From positions 186,001-250,000 of the forward strand of contig NZ_JAOWCB010000007.1 of the NCBI RefSeq assembly GCF_026420845.1: 64,000 nt of DNA, given 5' to 3'. Source of the stretch: Streptomyces sp. PR69 (GTDB lineage: Bacteria; Actinomycetota; Actinomycetes; Streptomycetales; Streptomycetaceae). Every line of letters starts with the position of its first letter. Within the stretch, counting starts at the first letter, position 1. A program made the position numbers and the translations under genes. Below the pieces are notes generated by a model that saw nothing but the letters and a program-made list of their open reading frames with translations, ran no database searches and was not told where the DNA came from. Positions 1 to 7,888 of this stretch are shown piece by piece.

Positions 1-165
1 GTCGTGCCCTCCGTGGGCATGCTGGCCGTGCGGTCGCGGTTCACCGACATGGTGACGTACGGCCTGCTGGGCACGGTGATCGTGCTGCTCGCCCTGGTGA
101 CCCAGCCGAAGCCCTGGCTGGACGTCCCCTTCCTGGAGGACGCGGTCCACTTCACGGTCCGGTAG
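1..165 (+). CDS. C-terminal end of a small membrane protein, probably DUF3017 (partial)
   Basis: The window opens inside a reading frame that runs to a TAG at 163-165. The 54 visible residues contain one hydrophobic segment (about residues 20-35, with TYGLLGTVIVLLALV) and a short polar tail. In Streptomyces the gene just before the icd/mdh region is usually a small DUF3017 integral membrane protein downstream of folD, and this tail fits such a protein in size and character. The family call is inference from position and hydropathy, because the N-terminus lies outside the window. Confidence 0.6.
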   Translation, partial: VVPSVGMLAVRSRFTDMVTYGLLGTVIVLLALVTQPKPWLDVPFLEDAVHFTVR

Positions 166-253
166 CCCGCGCGAAGCCCGCCCCCGCGGTACCCCACCGC
201 CCGGCCGCATCAGCATCGGCGCGGCAGTACCCACACGGCATCACGGCGGCGAG

Positions 254-271
254 TATCTTGACGACGAGATA
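254..271. promoter_or_regulatory. Imperfect palindrome upstream of icd (possible MarR/TamR-type operator)
   Basis: TATCTTGACGACGAGATA lies 36 bases before the icd start. The two 9-base arms match at 7 of 9 positions. A related palindrome lies upstream of mdh at 11348-11361. From memory, the MarR-family regulator TamR of Streptomyces controls TCA-cycle genes, and its site may be of this TCTTGA/TCAAGA type. The assignment to TamR is inference. Confidence 0.45.
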
Positions 272-306
272 AATCGCCGAGTCGTGCGAGAGGGACGTAC
301 CGCCTG

Positions 307-1533
307 ATGCCCAAGATCAAGGTAGCCAACCCCGTCGTCGAGCTCGACGGCGACGAAATGACCCGCATCATCTGGCAGTTCATCAAGGACAGGCTGATCC
401 TGCCGTACCTCGACGTCGAGCTGGAGTACTACGACCTCGGCATCGAGCACCGCGACGCCACCAACGACCAGGTGACGATCGACGCCGCGCACGCCATCAG
501 AAAGCACGGGGTCGGGGTCAAGTGCGCCACGATCACACCGGACGAGGCGCGGGTCGAGGAGTTCGGCCTCAAGGCGATGTACCGCTCTCCCAACGGCACC
601 ATCCGCAATATCCTCGGCGGAGTGATCTTCCGCGAGCCGATCATCATGGAGAACGTCCCGCGGCTCGTCCCCGGCTGGACCAAGCCGATCGTCGTCGGCC
701 GCCATGCCTTCGGCGACCAGTACCGCGCCACGGATCTGAAGGTCCCCGGAGAGGGCACCCTCACCATGACCTTCACCCCGAAGGACGGCTCGGAACCGGT
801 GGAGCTGGAGGTGTACGAGTTTCCCGGCGCGGGCGTCGCGCTGTCCATGTACAACCTCGACGCGTCGATCCGCGACTTCGCCCGCGCATCGTTCCGCTAC
901 GGCCTGGCGCGGGGGTACCCGGTGTACATGTCCACCAAGAACACGATCCTGAAGAAGTACGACGGCCGCTTCAAGGATCTCTTCCAGGAGGTCTTCGACA
1001 CCGAGTTCAAGGCCGATTTCGACGCCAAGGGGCTGACCTACGAGCACCGGCTGATCGACGACATGGTGGCCTCCGCGCTCAAGTGGGAGGGCGGCTATGT
1101 CTGGGCGTGCAAGAACTACGACGGCGACGTCCAGTCCGACATCGTGGCCCAGGGCTTCGGCTCCCTCGGGCTGATGACGTCGGTCCTGATGTCGCCCGAC
1201 GGCAGGACGGTCGAGGCGGAGGCCGCACACGGCACCGTCACCCGTCACTACCGCAGGCGTCAGCAGGGCAAGCCGACGTCGACCAACCCCATCGCATCGA
1301 TCTTCGCCTGGACCCGCGGCCTCGCCCACCGGGGAGAGCTGGACGGCACTTTGGATGTCACGCACTTCGCGCGGACGCTGGAGCAGGTGTGCGTCGAGAC
1401 CGTCGAGAACGGGCAGATGACCAAGGATCTGGCGGTCCTGATCGGCCCCGACCAGCCGTGGCTCACGACGGAGCAGTTCCTGGACGCGCTCGACGCGCGT
1501 CTGCGGAAGAAGACGGCCGCCTCGCTCGGCTGA
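307..1533 (+). CDS. icd: NADP-dependent isocitrate dehydrogenase, homodimeric eukaryote-like type
   Basis: This 408-residue protein belongs to the dimeric NADP isocitrate dehydrogenase family (EC 1.1.1.42), which oxidises and decarboxylates isocitrate to 2-oxoglutarate in the TCA cycle. The N-terminal [14 protein letters not shown] block, the substrate-binding stretch [15 protein letters not shown] at about residue 93, the conserved [19 protein letters not shown] segment near 205, and the metal/cofactor region [12 protein letters not shown] near 310 are all visible. Its length is normal for the family. The ATG follows GAGAGGGACG. Some streptomycetes instead use an unrelated monomeric enzyme, so a dimeric-type gene beside mdh is notable. 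A palindrome in its promoter resembles one upstream of mdh. Confidence 0.95.
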   Translation: MPKIKVANPVVELDGDEMTRIIWQFIKDRLILPYLDVELEYYDLGIEHRDATNDQVTIDAAHAIRKHGVGVKCATITPDEARVEEFGLKAMYRSPNGTIRNILGGVIFREPIIMENVPRLVPGWTKPIVVGRHAFGDQYRATDLKVPGEGTLTMTFTPKDGSEPVELEVYEFPGAGVALSMYNLDASIRDFARASFRYGLARGYPVYMSTKNTILKKYDGRFKDLFQEVFDTEFKADFDAKGLTYEHRLIDDMVASALKWEGGYVWACKNYDGDVQSDIVAQGFGSLGLMTSVLMSPDGRTVEAEAAHGTVTRHYRRRQQGKPTSTNPIASIFAWTRGLAHRGELDGTLDVTHFARTLEQVCVETVENGQMTKDLAVLIGPDQPWLTTEQFLDALDARLRKKTAASLG

Positions 1534-1591
1534 AACGGCGACGGCGGCCCGACCTCCCCCCGTAGAGGCCGGGCCGCCGCGTCCTGGCGGA

Positions 1592-2023
1592 TCAGGGGCA
1601 GCCGGTGTGCCGCAGGTACGGCCACGACTTGGGTCCGGGCAGCCCGTCGACCTTGAGCTTCGCGTTGCAGACGGAATTCGCGCTCCGCTGCACGGGCTTG
1701 AACGCCGCCTTCGACTTGGGGCCGAAGTAGCCGTCCACCGCGATGCTCTTCTTCCAGACGTGCTTGAGGATGCACTGCGCCTCGATGCCCGCCGAGGTCA
1801 CCTTGTTGGCCGCGGGGACGACGGTGTTGCCGCTGTAGTGGCCCGCGTACCAACGGCCGTTCTTCTTCTTCATGTGGCACGAGTAGGCCGCGGCCCCGCT
1901 CTCCTGAGCCGCCTGTGCCGTGGTCGCCTGTGCCGTGGTCGCCTGTGCTGCCGGGGCGAGGGCGAGACCGCCGCCGAGAGCGGCGGCGGCCGTCGCCAGC
2001 GCGAGATGCCTGCGTACGTTCAT
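1592..2023 (-). CDS. Secreted peptidoglycan-binding protein
   Basis: The 143-residue product starts MNVRRHLALATAAAALGGG, a standard Sec signal peptide ending near AQA at about residue 28. The mature part carries one peptidoglycan-binding-type domain: AQCILK, then VDGYFGPKSKAAF and VDGLPGPKSWPYLR, with three cysteines that could pair outside the cell. The start was chosen because GGGGAAG sits 9 bases upstream and the signal peptide begins exactly there; the frame stays open further upstream. The gene is divergent from an XRE membrane protein (2312-3301) whose extracytoplasmic domain is of the same kind (YAG, EAQCLLK, IDGLFGPRTE). That suggests a shared origin and perhaps a shared ligand. Confidence 0.85.
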   Translation of the reverse strand: MNVRRHLALATAAAALGGGLALAPAAQATTAQATTAQAAQESGAAAYSCHMKKKNGRWYAGHYSGNTVVPAANKVTSAGIEAQCILKHVWKKSIAVDGYFGPKSKAAFKPVQRSANSVCNAKLKVDGLPGPKSWPYLRHTGCP

Positions 2024-2311
2024 CACTATTCTTCCCCCTGGTTGTTCCCCGTGCGAATGAGCCGGGCCCGTGCCCGGCGTCGGTTCGGGTACGACTTTCC
2101 TGCGCCAACTCCTCCACGGTCCAGGGAAGTCGGCCGAATGGGCCTCTGTGGGACGTCCCAGGCTCTGACCTGCTGGGACGTGGCCTCTCAGAAGGCTGTT
2201 GTGGGACGACGGCGGCTGTCCGGAACTCGCCATGGCCGAGAAGGGGGTGGAACCTCCCACCCGGAGGGCGATCTGATTAGGGGAGACACAGCGAGAGAGG
2301 GGGGATCTCAT

Positions 2312-3301
2312 ATGGCCCGGTGGAAGGAACTGCCGGCGGCACTCGACGACCGTGAGCGGCAGTTGATCGTCCAGTTACGCAGGTTGAAAGATCACAGCGG
2401 TCTGAGCCTCGCCGCTCTCGCGGGCAAGACCAGCTACAGCCGCTCGTCATGGGAGCGCTATCTCAACGGGAAGAAGCCGGTCCCGCGCGGCGCCGTCGAG
2501 GAGCTGGCGCGGATCTGCGGCACGGAGCCGACCAGGCTGCTCGTGCTGCACGAGGTGGCGGAGCAGGCGAAGGCGTCGAGGACGACGCCCCCGGCGGCGG
2601 GCGGACCGGAGACCGGCCCCCGGCCGGCCCCCCTCCGCGACGCCCCGCGCCCCTCCGCAACGGACTCCGCAACGGACTCCTTCACGGGCTCCTCTGCGGA
2701 CTTCGCGACGGCCTCTGCAACGGGCTCCGCGGCCGGCCCCGAGGCGGAATCCGCCGCGCACGCGGCGGGCTTCTCCGGAATCTCGGAAGTCAGGGCCGAG
2801 ACCGGCTCCGTGGAGCTCCGGGAGCCCGGACCGCCGCAGCCGGGCGGCGGGCGCGACACCCGAGGCAGGCGGACCGTCCCCCTGGCGCGCGCTCTTGTCG
2901 CCGCCGTCGCCGTGGCGGCCCTCGCCTTCATGGGCGGGCTCCTCACGGCGTCGGCGAGTGAGGAGGAGGCCGGAGGCGGCGAGGGGGGAAGCACACAGCG
3001 GGAGCTGTTCGTATACCGCCAGGGGGAGACGTTCGAGTGCGAGAAGGGCGAGAAGGACGGCAAGCTGTACGCGGGCTACAGCCTGGTCCACAACAGTGAC
3101 ATCGCCCTCAACGGCAGCGGATGGGACGTCGTCGAGGCCCAGTGCCTGCTGAAGCTGCACGGGTTTGACCCGGGCGAGATCGACGGTCTGTTCGGCCCCC
3201 GTACCGAGATCGCCGCGAAGCGCTTCCAGGCGGCCCGGAACCTGGTCCAGGACGGCATCGTCGGCCCCGACACCCTGGGAGAGCTACGCCGTGCGCGATA
3301 G
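2312..3301 (+). CDS. Membrane-anchored XRE regulator with extracytoplasmic peptidoglycan-binding domain
   Basis: The 329-residue protein has a cytoplasmic helix-turn-helix at residues 25-80 (LSLAALAGKTSYSRSSWERY), a low-complexity Ala/Ser/Thr/Pro linker, one membrane segment at about 190-212 (ALVAAVAVAALAFMGGLL), and a C-terminal peptidoglycan-binding domain (VEAQCLLKLHGF, IDGLFGPRTEIAAKRFQAAR, DGIVGPDTLGEL). The start is ATG with GAGAGGGGGGATC in front. This layout fits a one-component sensor linking cell-wall state to DNA binding, which is inference. Its stop overlaps the next gene's GTG by 11 bases, implying translational coupling. The linker at 2650-2740 contains degenerate repeats of the 12-base type GCAACGGACTCC. 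Confidence 0.85.
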   Translation: MARWKELPAALDDRERQLIVQLRRLKDHSGLSLAALAGKTSYSRSSWERYLNGKKPVPRGAVEELARICGTEPTRLLVLHEVAEQAKASRTTPPAAGGPETGPRPAPLRDAPRPSATDSATDSFTGSSADFATASATGSAAGPEAESAAHAAGFSGISEVRAETGSVELREPGPPQPGGGRDTRGRRTVPLARALVAAVAVAALAFMGGLLTASASEEEAGGGEGGSTQRELFVYRQGETFECEKGEKDGKLYAGYSLVHNSDIALNGSGWDVVEAQCLLKLHGFDPGEIDGLFGPRTEIAAKRFQAARNLVQDGIVGPDTLGELRRAR

Positions 3302-4181
3302 CCGCGGCAGCGGGGACCTCCCGCCGGCCGCGGAGTGCGAACAGCTCGCCGCCGAACTGCGGGCGCTGCGGGAGGCGGCGGGGCTGAGCCTTGCCGAACT
3401 GGCCGCGCGCACCCCGTACAGCAAGTCCTCCTGGGAGCGCTACGTCAACGGCAGAAAGCCGGTGCCGCGGCAGGCGGTCGAGGCGCTGTGCGCGGTCGCC
3501 AAGGTCCCGGCCGGGCGGCTGCTCGCCCTGTGGGAGCTGGCCGACGCCGCCTGGAGCGGCCGCGCCCGCCCAGCCTCCGCCCCCGAGTCGCCCGCGCCGT
3601 CCGCTGCCGCGCCCGCCGAGCGTCCGTCCCAGCAGGGCCTCGCCGCCTCCGACGACACCGCCGGCTCCCTCGCCGGCGAACGCCCCCGCCGACGCGGCCG
3701 GGTGCGGCTGACCGTGGCGGCCGCGGCACTGGGGCTGGCCGCCGCCGTCGCCGTGCCGTTCGGCCTGGCCGGGGAAGGCAGCGACAGCGCGGAGGCGGAG
3801 AACTCCCCGGGGCCCATCGCGGCCCCCGCCGGTCCGGGCTGTGTGGCCGAGGAGTGCGAGGGCAAGGCGCCGCTGCCGATGCGGTGCGGCGCGCCCGGAA
3901 AGCGGGAGAACCTCGCCACGGCCCGCGGCAGGGACGGCCAGCGGATCGAGCTCCGCTTCGCCCTGGACTGCCGCACGGTGTGGGTGCGCGCCACCTGGCT
4001 GGAGGTGGGAGACCGGGTCCTGCTGACCGTGCCGGGCGCCACCCCCAAGGAGGTGCGCGCCAGGGACGAGCGGGACGCGGCGCGCTATCTCGTGACCCCG
4101 ATGACAGCGGTGGAATCCCCCGACGGAGCGCGCGCCTGCCTGCATCCGGCGGACGGCGCGGAGCAGGTGTGCATCCCCTGA
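3291..4181 (+). CDS. Membrane-anchored XRE regulator with DUF2690 domain
   Basis: This 296-residue protein is a paralogue of its upstream neighbour. The HTH at residues 25-65 (LSLAELAARTPYSKSSWERY) is nearly the same, followed by a Pro/Ala linker and one membrane segment at about 137-160. The outer domain has the spaced cysteines typical of DUF2690 (CVAEECEGKAP, MRCG, ELRFALDCRTVWVRATW). The GTG start lies within the end of the preceding gene and has GGAG about 9 bases upstream; an earlier start would overlap far more. Sharing an operon suggests the two sensors, one with a peptidoglycan-binding ectodomain and one with DUF2690, may act together. DUF2690 has no known biochemical function that I can state. 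Confidence 0.8.
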   Translation: MRDSRGSGDLPPAAECEQLAAELRALREAAGLSLAELAARTPYSKSSWERYVNGRKPVPRQAVEALCAVAKVPAGRLLALWELADAAWSGRARPASAPESPAPSAAAPAERPSQQGLAASDDTAGSLAGERPRRRGRVRLTVAAAALGLAAAVAVPFGLAGEGSDSAEAENSPGPIAAPAGPGCVAEECEGKAPLPMRCGAPGKRENLATARGRDGQRIELRFALDCRTVWVRATWLEVGDRVLLTVPGATPKEVRARDERDAARYLVTPMTAVESPDGARACLHPADGAEQVCIP

Positions 4182-4439
4182 CACCGCGGGCCGCCTCCCA
4201 AGTAATCCCTTGCTTCAGCGAGTTGCCTTCTGCCTATTGTGATCGCCGCGCGCGTGACGGATCTTGTGTGCGACATCCCGTGAGTTCCTCCGAGCCCCGC
4301 TGAGTATCTGGCCCCATGGCCAGGGGGGCTCTTCCTCCTTCGGGTGCTCTCTGGCCCTGTGACGTAGCTTCGGGATTCTTGAAGCGTTCGGACCTCGTCC
4401 GACCGATCCGCAGTCGGGCTGAAGGCGAGGAGGCTCGGG

Positions 4440-5210
4440 TTGGCAGTGCTGGCAGTCGTACGGGACCTGCGCGAGCACTGGGCGCCCGCATCGGTGGAAG
4501 AGCTGGAGCAGTTCGAGACCGACGTGCTGTCCGGGTTCGTCCTCGCGCGGGCCTCGGCGGGCCTGGCGGACGGCACCATCCGCGGCGACGTCGGGCACCT
4601 GGAACAGATCCGGACCTGGTTCTGCCGACCGCTGTGGGACGTGGAGTCCGCCGACGCCGACGCGTACTTCGGGAAGGTGCTGCGGAACTCACCCAGCGGG
4701 ACACGGCTGGCCCGGTCGCAGGCGCTGACCACGTACTTCATGTTCCTGGAACTGCGGCACAAGGTCGAGCTCCACCGCATGACCGGCCGGGTCATCGAGT
4801 GCCCGATCGACGAGATGAACCGGCCGCGCGGGGCCAAGGACGCGGCACTGCGGATCCCGCCGACCGAGCCGGAGGTCGCGACGCTGTTCACCGGCTGGGG
4901 TGGCGAGCTGGCCACCTGCCGCAAGTTCGCCCCGACCGCCCGGAACTACACCGCCTCCAAGCTGATGTCCCAGGTCGGCCTGCGGGTGAGTGAGGCATGC
5001 AAGCTCGACCTGTCCGACATCAAGTGAAACCTGGGCCGCTTCGACAAGCTCCACGTCCGCCACGGCAAAGGCGACCGTGGCTCGGGCCCGCGCGAGCGGA
5101 TGGTGCCGCTGATCAACGGCGCCGACCGGACGCTGCGGTGGTTCATCGAGGACGTGTGGGGCCAGTTCGACGACGACCACACCCGTCCCGGCGCCCCGCT
5201 GTTCCCAGGA
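4440..5210 (+). pseudogene. Tyrosine recombinase/phage integrase, broken by an in-frame TGA and truncated
   Basis: From a TTG at 4440 the frame encodes a SAM-like core-binding region (DLREHWAPASVEELEQF, then VLARASAGLADGTIRGDVGH) and enters the catalytic domain (SKLMSQVGLRVSEACKL, containing the first catalytic Arg). A TGA at 5025-5027 interrupts it where relatives have a Trp. The same frame then resumes with integrase-like sequence (LGRFDKLHVRHGKGDRGSG, RERMVPLINGADRTLRWF) until about 5210, where homology stops and a pentapeptide-repeat fragment begins on the other strand. The remaining catalytic residues (His-x-x-Arg, Tyr) are missing, so the gene is dead. The family is that of site-specific integrases of actinomycete mobile elements. 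Confidence 0.85.
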
Positions 5211-5606
5211 CATTCGCTCGGCTGCTGCCTCCACCGTCACCGGGTCGGCGAACTCGGCGTGGTCCAGACTCAGCCGCCCGCTGCAGGCCATCGGACCCAG
5301 AGCTCGGGCGGTCTCGAACTTCGCCCTGTCGAAGTGCCAGGTGCAGTTTCCCGACCTGGTGAATCGCGCCCCGCGGAAGAGCGCATCGCCCATGAAGGTC
5401 GCCTTGCTGAAGCTGGCGATCTCGCCGTTGAAGGTTGCCTGGTCGAACCGCGCCCAGCGTGTGAACCTTGCACCGGTGAACTGGGCGGTGTCTGTGAAAG
5501 TCGCGTTTTCAAACTTGGCGTCGCCCAAGTGGGGCGCACCGGTGGCAGGATCCCGGACCGCGTCGAAGAGCCGGTGGCTGCGGGACGGGGGAAGGTGTCG
5601 GTGCGG
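5205..5606 (-). pseudogene. Pentapeptide-repeat protein fragment
   Basis: Read leftwards, the frame gives RLFDAVRDPATGAPHLGDA followed by several A(D/N)LXX/A-x-F-type repeats (AKFENATF, AQFTGARF, ARFDQATF, ASFSKATF, ALFRGARF) and the tail LDHAEFADPVTVEAAAERMS. This is the right-handed beta-helix pattern of Streptomyces pentapeptide-repeat proteins. There is no start: an in-frame TGA lies just upstream near 5607. The frame stops being homologous exactly at the junction with the integrase remnant near 5205-5212. It is a remnant truncated at both ends. Confidence 0.75.
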
Positions 5607-5729
5607 TCATGTCCTACACGACGGCCAAGCTACCTCTGCAGTTGCTCACTATTGATAGATCACCAGTCATAACCGCTGCTGAACGCCCTTGCGGACGCGA
5701 CCGTAAGCGTTCTACTTGCATAAAAAGCA

Positions 5730-5981
5730 CCCTTCTACCCGTTTGCTCCGGATACCTGCTGGCACACCGAGTATCTGGGCCTGGCCGTCGGTGAACTGCG
5801 CGGCGCGGGCCGCGAGGTCGACGACGAGGTGCTGGCGCACATCTCCCCGGCTCGCAGCTCGGGGGTCAACTACTACGGGTCCATCACCGTCGACTACGAG
5901 CACGAACTCGCCCAGCTCGACGAGCAGGGGCAGATACCCCTGCGGACCGTGGCTGCGGACGATCCTACGGCCGGGCTGTAG
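5730..5981 (+). pseudogene. C-terminal tail of a Tn3-family transposase
   Basis: The frame ending at TAG 5979-5981 reads WHTEYLGLAVGELRGAGREV, DDEVLAHISPARSSGVNYYG and QIPLRTVAADD. The pattern W-x-T-x-Y followed by an HISPA..N..G motif and a closing PLR is what I recognise from the C-termini of Tn3-like transposases in actinomycetes. Only about 75 residues remain of a protein that is normally close to 1,000. The upstream part is lost, and an in-frame TAA sits at 5721. Confidence 0.65.
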
Positions 5982-6062
5982 CAGCGAGTCGAACGTCCCC
6001 GACTCCACGATCCGGCCGCCGTCGAGGACGACGATCCGGACCGCGCCTGCCGGACCGCGCAC
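5976..6062 (-). pseudogene. Tail fragment of an ABC-transporter ATPase
   Basis: The minus-strand frame reads VRIVVLDGGRIVESGTFDSL, which matches the region after the H-loop in exporter-type ABC ATPases (usual form D-R-I-x-V-L-D-x-G-R-I-V-E-x-G-T-H/F-x-E-L). Nothing of the Walker motifs remains within the window, so this is a fragment of about 25 residues. It overlaps the stop of the Tn3 remnant, marking another recombination junction. Confidence 0.55.
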
Positions 6063-6080
6063 GCTGTGCGCAGATCACAC

Positions 6081-6115
6081 CGAGTGCAAGGGCGGCAGCG
6101 CCGCCCTTGCACTCG
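6081..6115 (-). terminator. Perfect 16-bp hairpin after the small minus-strand gene
   Basis: Bases 6081-6096 pair perfectly with 6100-6115 around a three-base loop (AGC). It lies 10 bases past the stop of the 109-residue minus-strand gene. There is no clear U tract on either side, as is usual for Streptomyces terminators. Confidence 0.75.
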
Positions 6116-6125
6116 GCCTGTCAGC

Positions 6126-6455
6126 TCAGTCGCCCGGCGTTCGCTCCGCCACATACTCCTCATACGCGTCCCTGAGCCGTTGCACGTACGCGCGCAGCTC
6201 ATCGACAGCAGCGGCGGAGCCAGCCTTCCGGAGTTCGGCGTCCACCTCGGCAAACTGAGTGTCAACAGCGCGCGTGGCGACGGCCAACTGACGGTCGTCG
6301 AGCCCGAGGATTCCCGTCAGAACGGCTTCCAGCTGGTCGACCTCGATGACTAGGTCACCAAGCCCGTCACGCCCCCTGAGCTCAGGGAATCCGTCGAACC
6401 ACGATCCGCGCGGGAGGGCGTCCTCCAGCGCGGAACCCTTCTTCCTACGCCACAT
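6126..6455 (-). CDS. Small acidic protein, candidate immunity protein of the RHS toxin
   Basis: The 109-residue product (MWRRKKGSALEDALPRG..., ending YVAERTPGD) is acidic and mostly alpha-helical, with a heptad-like stretch at residues 35-105 (EVDQLEAVLTGILGLDD, ELRAYVQRLRDAYEEYV). I do not recognise the family. The chosen ATG has GGTAGGGGA 5-6 bases upstream; an in-frame ATG nine codons earlier would overlap the toxin gene. The gene begins 8 bases after the stop of the basic C-terminal toxin domain of an RHS gene on the same strand, the classic position of a cognate immunity gene. The role is inferred from position and opposite charge. Confidence 0.65.
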   Translation of the reverse strand: MWRRKKGSALEDALPRGSWFDGFPELRGRDGLGDLVIEVDQLEAVLTGILGLDDRQLAVATRAVDTQFAEVDAELRKAGSAAAVDELRAYVQRLRDAYEEYVAERTPGD

Positions 6456-6463
6456 GACATCCC

Positions 6464-7888
6464 CTACCAGAACGTCTGCCAACGGGTCCGCCTCGGGTTG
6501 AGCTTACCGCCGGGACTTCCCCTGTGGTTTCGCTTGGTTCCGCGGACGGTTTGTAGGTGGCGGTAGGCGGAACGGTGGTAATTGCGCGCCGACCCGTATT
6601 TCCTCCCGTGCTTCGCGTAGTGATAGACAAACGACCGTGCGGAATTCTTGAACGAGCCGCGGTGGAACGTCCGGCCCACTCCATATGCCGTCCTACGGCT
6701 CCGCGTGACATAGAAGGCCGCGCGCATACTCCGCGTCTTGTTGACCGCGCTGTAGACCCGGTAGGCCCGGTACGCCCAGGCTGCTGCCCCGACACCGGGA
6801 ATGAATCCGGCCGCGGTGAGACCGATTTCCCACTTGTTCCTCCAGGCCCACTTGCGGGCCTTCTTGAAGCCACAAGACCAGCAGATACGTCCGTCGAGGT
6901 CGTACTGATTGACCGGGTCGGCATAGACGTAGTCGTAGGCGTTGGCGTTTCCTCAGGATGCCGGGGTGCTCACGTACTTCGGCGCCCGCGGCGACCTTGG
7001 TGATCTGGTCCTTGACCTTGGCGGTGCCGTCGGTGGGACGGCCTGCGTCGTACTCGTTGACCGTCCAGGTGCGGGCGGTCACCGATGTGCCGGCCGTGAC
7101 CAGGGTGGTGGTGCCGGATTTCAGGTCTGCGGTGAGGTCGATCCGGCGCAGCGGGCCGAACTCTTCCAGCTCGCGCGTACCGGTGCTGTTGTAGACGGAC
7201 CGGGTGGTGAGAAGGTCGGCGCGCTCGGCGGTGGTGAGCTGGGCGATGCCCAGGTCGGCCTGGGTTGCCTGGTCGCTCGCGGTCAGGCCGAGAGCAACAG
7301 CCCTGTTGGCGGCTGAGAGCTCGCGGACGGTGTTGCCGAAGCGGTCGTACTCGGTAGTGGAGATGTGCCCGCCGGGTGTCGCGGTATTGACCTCGCGGCC
7401 GGAGACAGCGAGGTAGTGCACGTCGGCGCGCTTATAGTCGGCGGCGGTGAGTGCGCTTCCGGAATGCGAGGCCGGGACGGCGTCAGCGGGGAAGACCGCC
7501 GTCGCGTCCGTCGGCGCATCCAGCTGACCCCACGCCTTCACATCGCCTGCGCCCATCGTGTACGGGGCGGTGGTGCCGGTCAGCGGCACGTCGTAGACGA
7601 CGCTGGTCGCTGCCTCGCCCTCGATGGTGCCGGCGGTGCCCTGCTTGAGTCCGGGCCGGGTGGCCTTCAGAAGCATGCCGTCACCGGCGGTGGCGGCGTT
7701 GCCCGCCTTGCCGTACGTGAACGTCCACGCCAGCTCACCGGACGGGGTCAGCTTGGTGACCCGGCCCGCGGTGTCGTATTCGTACTCCGTCTTCAGCGCG
7801 GGGCTGACCTGCGGGTTCCACACCTGACGCAGACGGCCGGAGGAGTCGTACAGGTAGCTCTGCACGGCCTTCGAGGGACGCCCAGGCC
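6464..7888 (-). pseudogene. RHS-repeat polymorphic toxin, 5'-truncated and internally deleted with frameshift
   Basis: From about 7885 leftwards the frame shows YD-type repeats (SYLYDSSGRLRQVWNP, TEYEYDTAGRVTKLTP, STTEYDRFGNTVRELS) down to VAAGAEVREHPGIL at about 6950. The next frame then gives NANAYDYVYADPVNQYDLDG, the conserved end of the RHS shell. The sequence between these two blocks is missing, leaving a frameshift near 6945-6955. Behind the shell motif comes a variable tip: a hydrophobic stretch (IGLTAAGFIPGVGAAAWAYR) and a strongly basic end with SARSFVYHYAKHG and YGSARNYHRSAY. Secreted RHS proteins use such tips as toxins. The 5' end is lost at the junction with the HINT gene. Confidence 0.85.

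Noticed and set aside
241..1365. Long minus-strand open frame opposite icd
   Set aside because: Val/Asp/Leu/Arg-rich shadow translation of a high-GC gene; no family sequence, and the plus strand is clearly icd.
2640..2740. Possible CRISPR-like repeats (ACGGACTCCGCAACGG and similar)
   Set aside because: Short degenerate in-frame repeats without spacers, inside a low-complexity linker of a regulator gene.
4302..4330. Hairpin CTGGCC-CCAT-GGCCAG before the integrase as an attachment site
   Set aside because: Only a 6-bp stem; no duplicate copy of a core sequence at the far side of the island and no tRNA gene nearby, so an att site cannot be supported.
6940..6960. Programmed frameshift in the RHS gene
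   Set aside because: The sequence between the two shell blocks found in normal RHS proteins is missing, so a deletion explains the frame change better than recoding.
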